Shown one piece after another: positions 14,400-15,444 of a stretch of 15,444 bases of DNA. The first letter of the stretch is position 1. Every line of letters begins with the position of its first letter. The DNA is from Gemmatimonadota bacterium. GTDB taxonomy: Bacteria > Gemmatimonadota > Gemmatimonadetes > Gemmatimonadales > GWC2-71-9. Below the pieces are notes generated by a model. That model was not told where the DNA came from, searched no databases, and saw only the letters and a list, made by a program, of their open reading frames with translations. The DNA lies in the NCBI GenBank assembly GCA_003221985.1, contig QHUQ01000145.1, positions 1 to 15,444 on the forward strand. The letters run 5' to 3'. The translations under genes and the position numbers were made by a program.

Positions 14400-15444
14400 G
14401 ACACGCTCTCCAGGGAGGGGCGGAGCGCGGCGTTTAGGGCGGTTTCCAGGACGCGCTGCGCGTCGAAATACGTCTCGGCGATGTCGCGGGCGGCAGCGCA
14501 ATGATGCTCGTAACGGGTGTTGATCTCTTCGAGGCTCTGCGCGGCCTCTTGCAGCGAGGTGAAGCGGAATACGCCCTCGCCGTCGGGCAGGTACGAGCTG
14601 GGGCCCGTGTGCTGCACGACCGCGGGCTTCCCGCTCGCCAGGTAGCACAGCGTGCGGTCGCTCACCCAGGCGTTCTGGAAGTCCATGCACGACGGCTTGG
14701 CCGCACTGAACTCCCCACGCGACCGCTGGATGTAGGAGCGGTAGGCCTCGGGGCTGCCCGTGACCTCCCGCGAGTCGCGTACGCGCCACCCATGGCGTTC
14801 GAGCCACGCCCGGTCCTCCGCATCCTTCACGGCCTGTATGACGCGCAACTGGCCCTCCGGATCGCGATCGAGCAGGTACAGCGCGAGCTCGAGCGGTTGC
14901 TTCGTGTAGCGGGGCAGATCCACGAACTCCAGAAACGAAACGCGCTTCGTGTTGTCGACGAGGACGGCCTCCCCGTTCCGGTTCACCTTCAGCCAACTCG
15001 CCGAGGACCAGCTGGAAACGGTCGTGAAGACTTCGGACTGGCGATCATGCGTTACGGGCCATTGATCGAGGCAGACGGGCGGGCGGATATGGATCCACGG
15101 CAGGCTACAATCGGGGAACCGGGCCGCCGGCGTCCCCACGGTCTCACCTGTGGTCAAGTAGCAATCGTGAGGGGGCACGTCGAGCTGGCCGGTGCTCATC
15201 CAGAACTGCAGCAGCCCCGGGTCGATGTCCACCAGCGCGGTGCGCCGAGCGCACGCGAGCAGGCGAGGGTCGATCGCGTAGTGGAAGTTGAGGAGCAGAT
15301 CGGCGCGTCGCAGCACCGCCTCCGCTTGGGGCCACGTTTGTCCGATGAAGCGCAGGGACTTATTGCTGCCTCCCGCGTCATGGTCGAGCGCGTACAGCAG
15401 CGTCTTGCCCTCGAACCCGAATCGCTTCATCCGCTCCAGGAAGG
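14396..15444 (-). CDS. Glycosyltransferase (GT4/GT-B-like), first of the tandem pair, 5' end outside window
   Basis: The frame is open to the right edge (FLERMKRFG...), and alignment to the neighbouring paralogue suggests about 71 N-terminal residues are outside the window, so the internal ATG at 15430 is not the true start. Shared blocks with the paralogue at 13212-14399 include ALVDIDPGLLQFWMSTG, GETVGTPAARFPD, FLEFVDLPRYT, YIQRSRGEFSAAKPS, AWVSDRTLCYLASGKP and AVVQHTG. The N-terminal and acceptor-facing regions differ more, so the pair probably arose by old duplication and may act in sequence on one acceptor. The stop is embedded in the GTG start of the next gene (GTGA). Function beyond sugar transfer cannot be stated. 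Confidence 0.85.
   Translation of the reverse strand, partial: FLERMKRFGFEGKTLLYALDHDAGGSNKSLRFIGQTWPQAEAVLRRADLLLNFHYAIDPRLLACARRTALVDIDPGLLQFWMSTGQLDVPPHDCYLTTGETVGTPAARFPDCSLPWIHIRPPVCLDQWPVTHDRQSEVFTTVSSWSSASWLKVNRNGEAVLVDNTKRVSFLEFVDLPRYTKQPLELALYLLDRDPEGQLRVIQAVKDAEDRAWLERHGWRVRDSREVTGSPEAYRSYIQRSRGEFSAAKPSCMDFQNAWVSDRTLCYLASGKPAVVQHTGPSSYLPDGEGVFRFTSLQEAAQSLEEINTRYEHHCAAARDIAETYFDAQRVLETALNAALRPSLESVS

Noticed and set aside
14400..14996. Upstream extension of the second glycosyltransferase
   Set aside because: It is the other-frame reading of the first glycosyltransferase; the GTGA overlap and conserved N-terminus place the start at 14399.
1..15444. CRISPR arrays, tRNA or rRNA genes, insertion sequences, prophage or integrase genes
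   Set aside because: No regularly spaced repeats, tRNA-like cloverleaf, transposase or integrase motifs, or terminal inverted repeats were seen on either strand.

Overview
The window is GC-rich bacterial chromosome with tightly packed genes and no phage, IS, tRNA, rRNA or CRISPR signal. The gene mix (two DUF5916 outer-membrane-type proteins, a secreted S9 prolyl-oligopeptidase, a secreted amidohydrolase, a Tat-type FAD oxidoreductase of the spermidine-dehydrogenase kind, a creatininase-family enzyme and a Gfo/Idh/MocA oxidoreductase) fits Gemmatimonadota or Acidobacteriota-like soil bacteria. That placement is inference from gene families only.

Left half, plus strand: the 3' part of a DUF5916 gene (1-1959) is followed by a structured ~200-base leader and a four-gene run. 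The run is a small protein with an SRPBCC-like half (2168-2818), a secreted amidohydrolase (2815-3789, ATGA overlap), a secreted S9 peptidase (3798-5927, 8-base gap) and a spermidine-dehydrogenase-like FAD enzyme (to 7641). The last gene looks damaged. A GTG start overlapping the peptidase stop opens a Tat signal (SRRDFLNGV), but this lies in a different frame from the FAD domain, as if a piece between the two had been lost.

Middle, minus strand: a creatininase-family gene (7624-8394) and a Gfo/Idh/MocA gene of the YdgJ/IolW type (8532-9557). Each has a -10-like hexamer exactly 7 bases before its ATG and no Shine-Dalgarno, so both are probably read as leaderless mRNAs. The creatininase promoter carries two tandem ~22-base repeats and an upstream 10-base palindrome, candidates for operators.

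Right half, minus strand, read from the right edge: two tandem paralogous glycosyltransferases (the first cut by the window), an APH-fold phosphotransferase coupled to them by 4-base overlaps, and a second DUF5916 protein. The phosphotransferase frame has no stop at its natural end and runs into the DUF5916 gene out of frame, while the DUF5916 gene lacks a start codon and signal peptide. This is the footprint of a deletion, or an assembly error, that fused two neighbouring genes near base 12,267. The glycosyltransferase pair plus small-molecule kinase is the best candidate here for an uncharacterised pathway (glycosylation and phosphorylation of an unknown acceptor).
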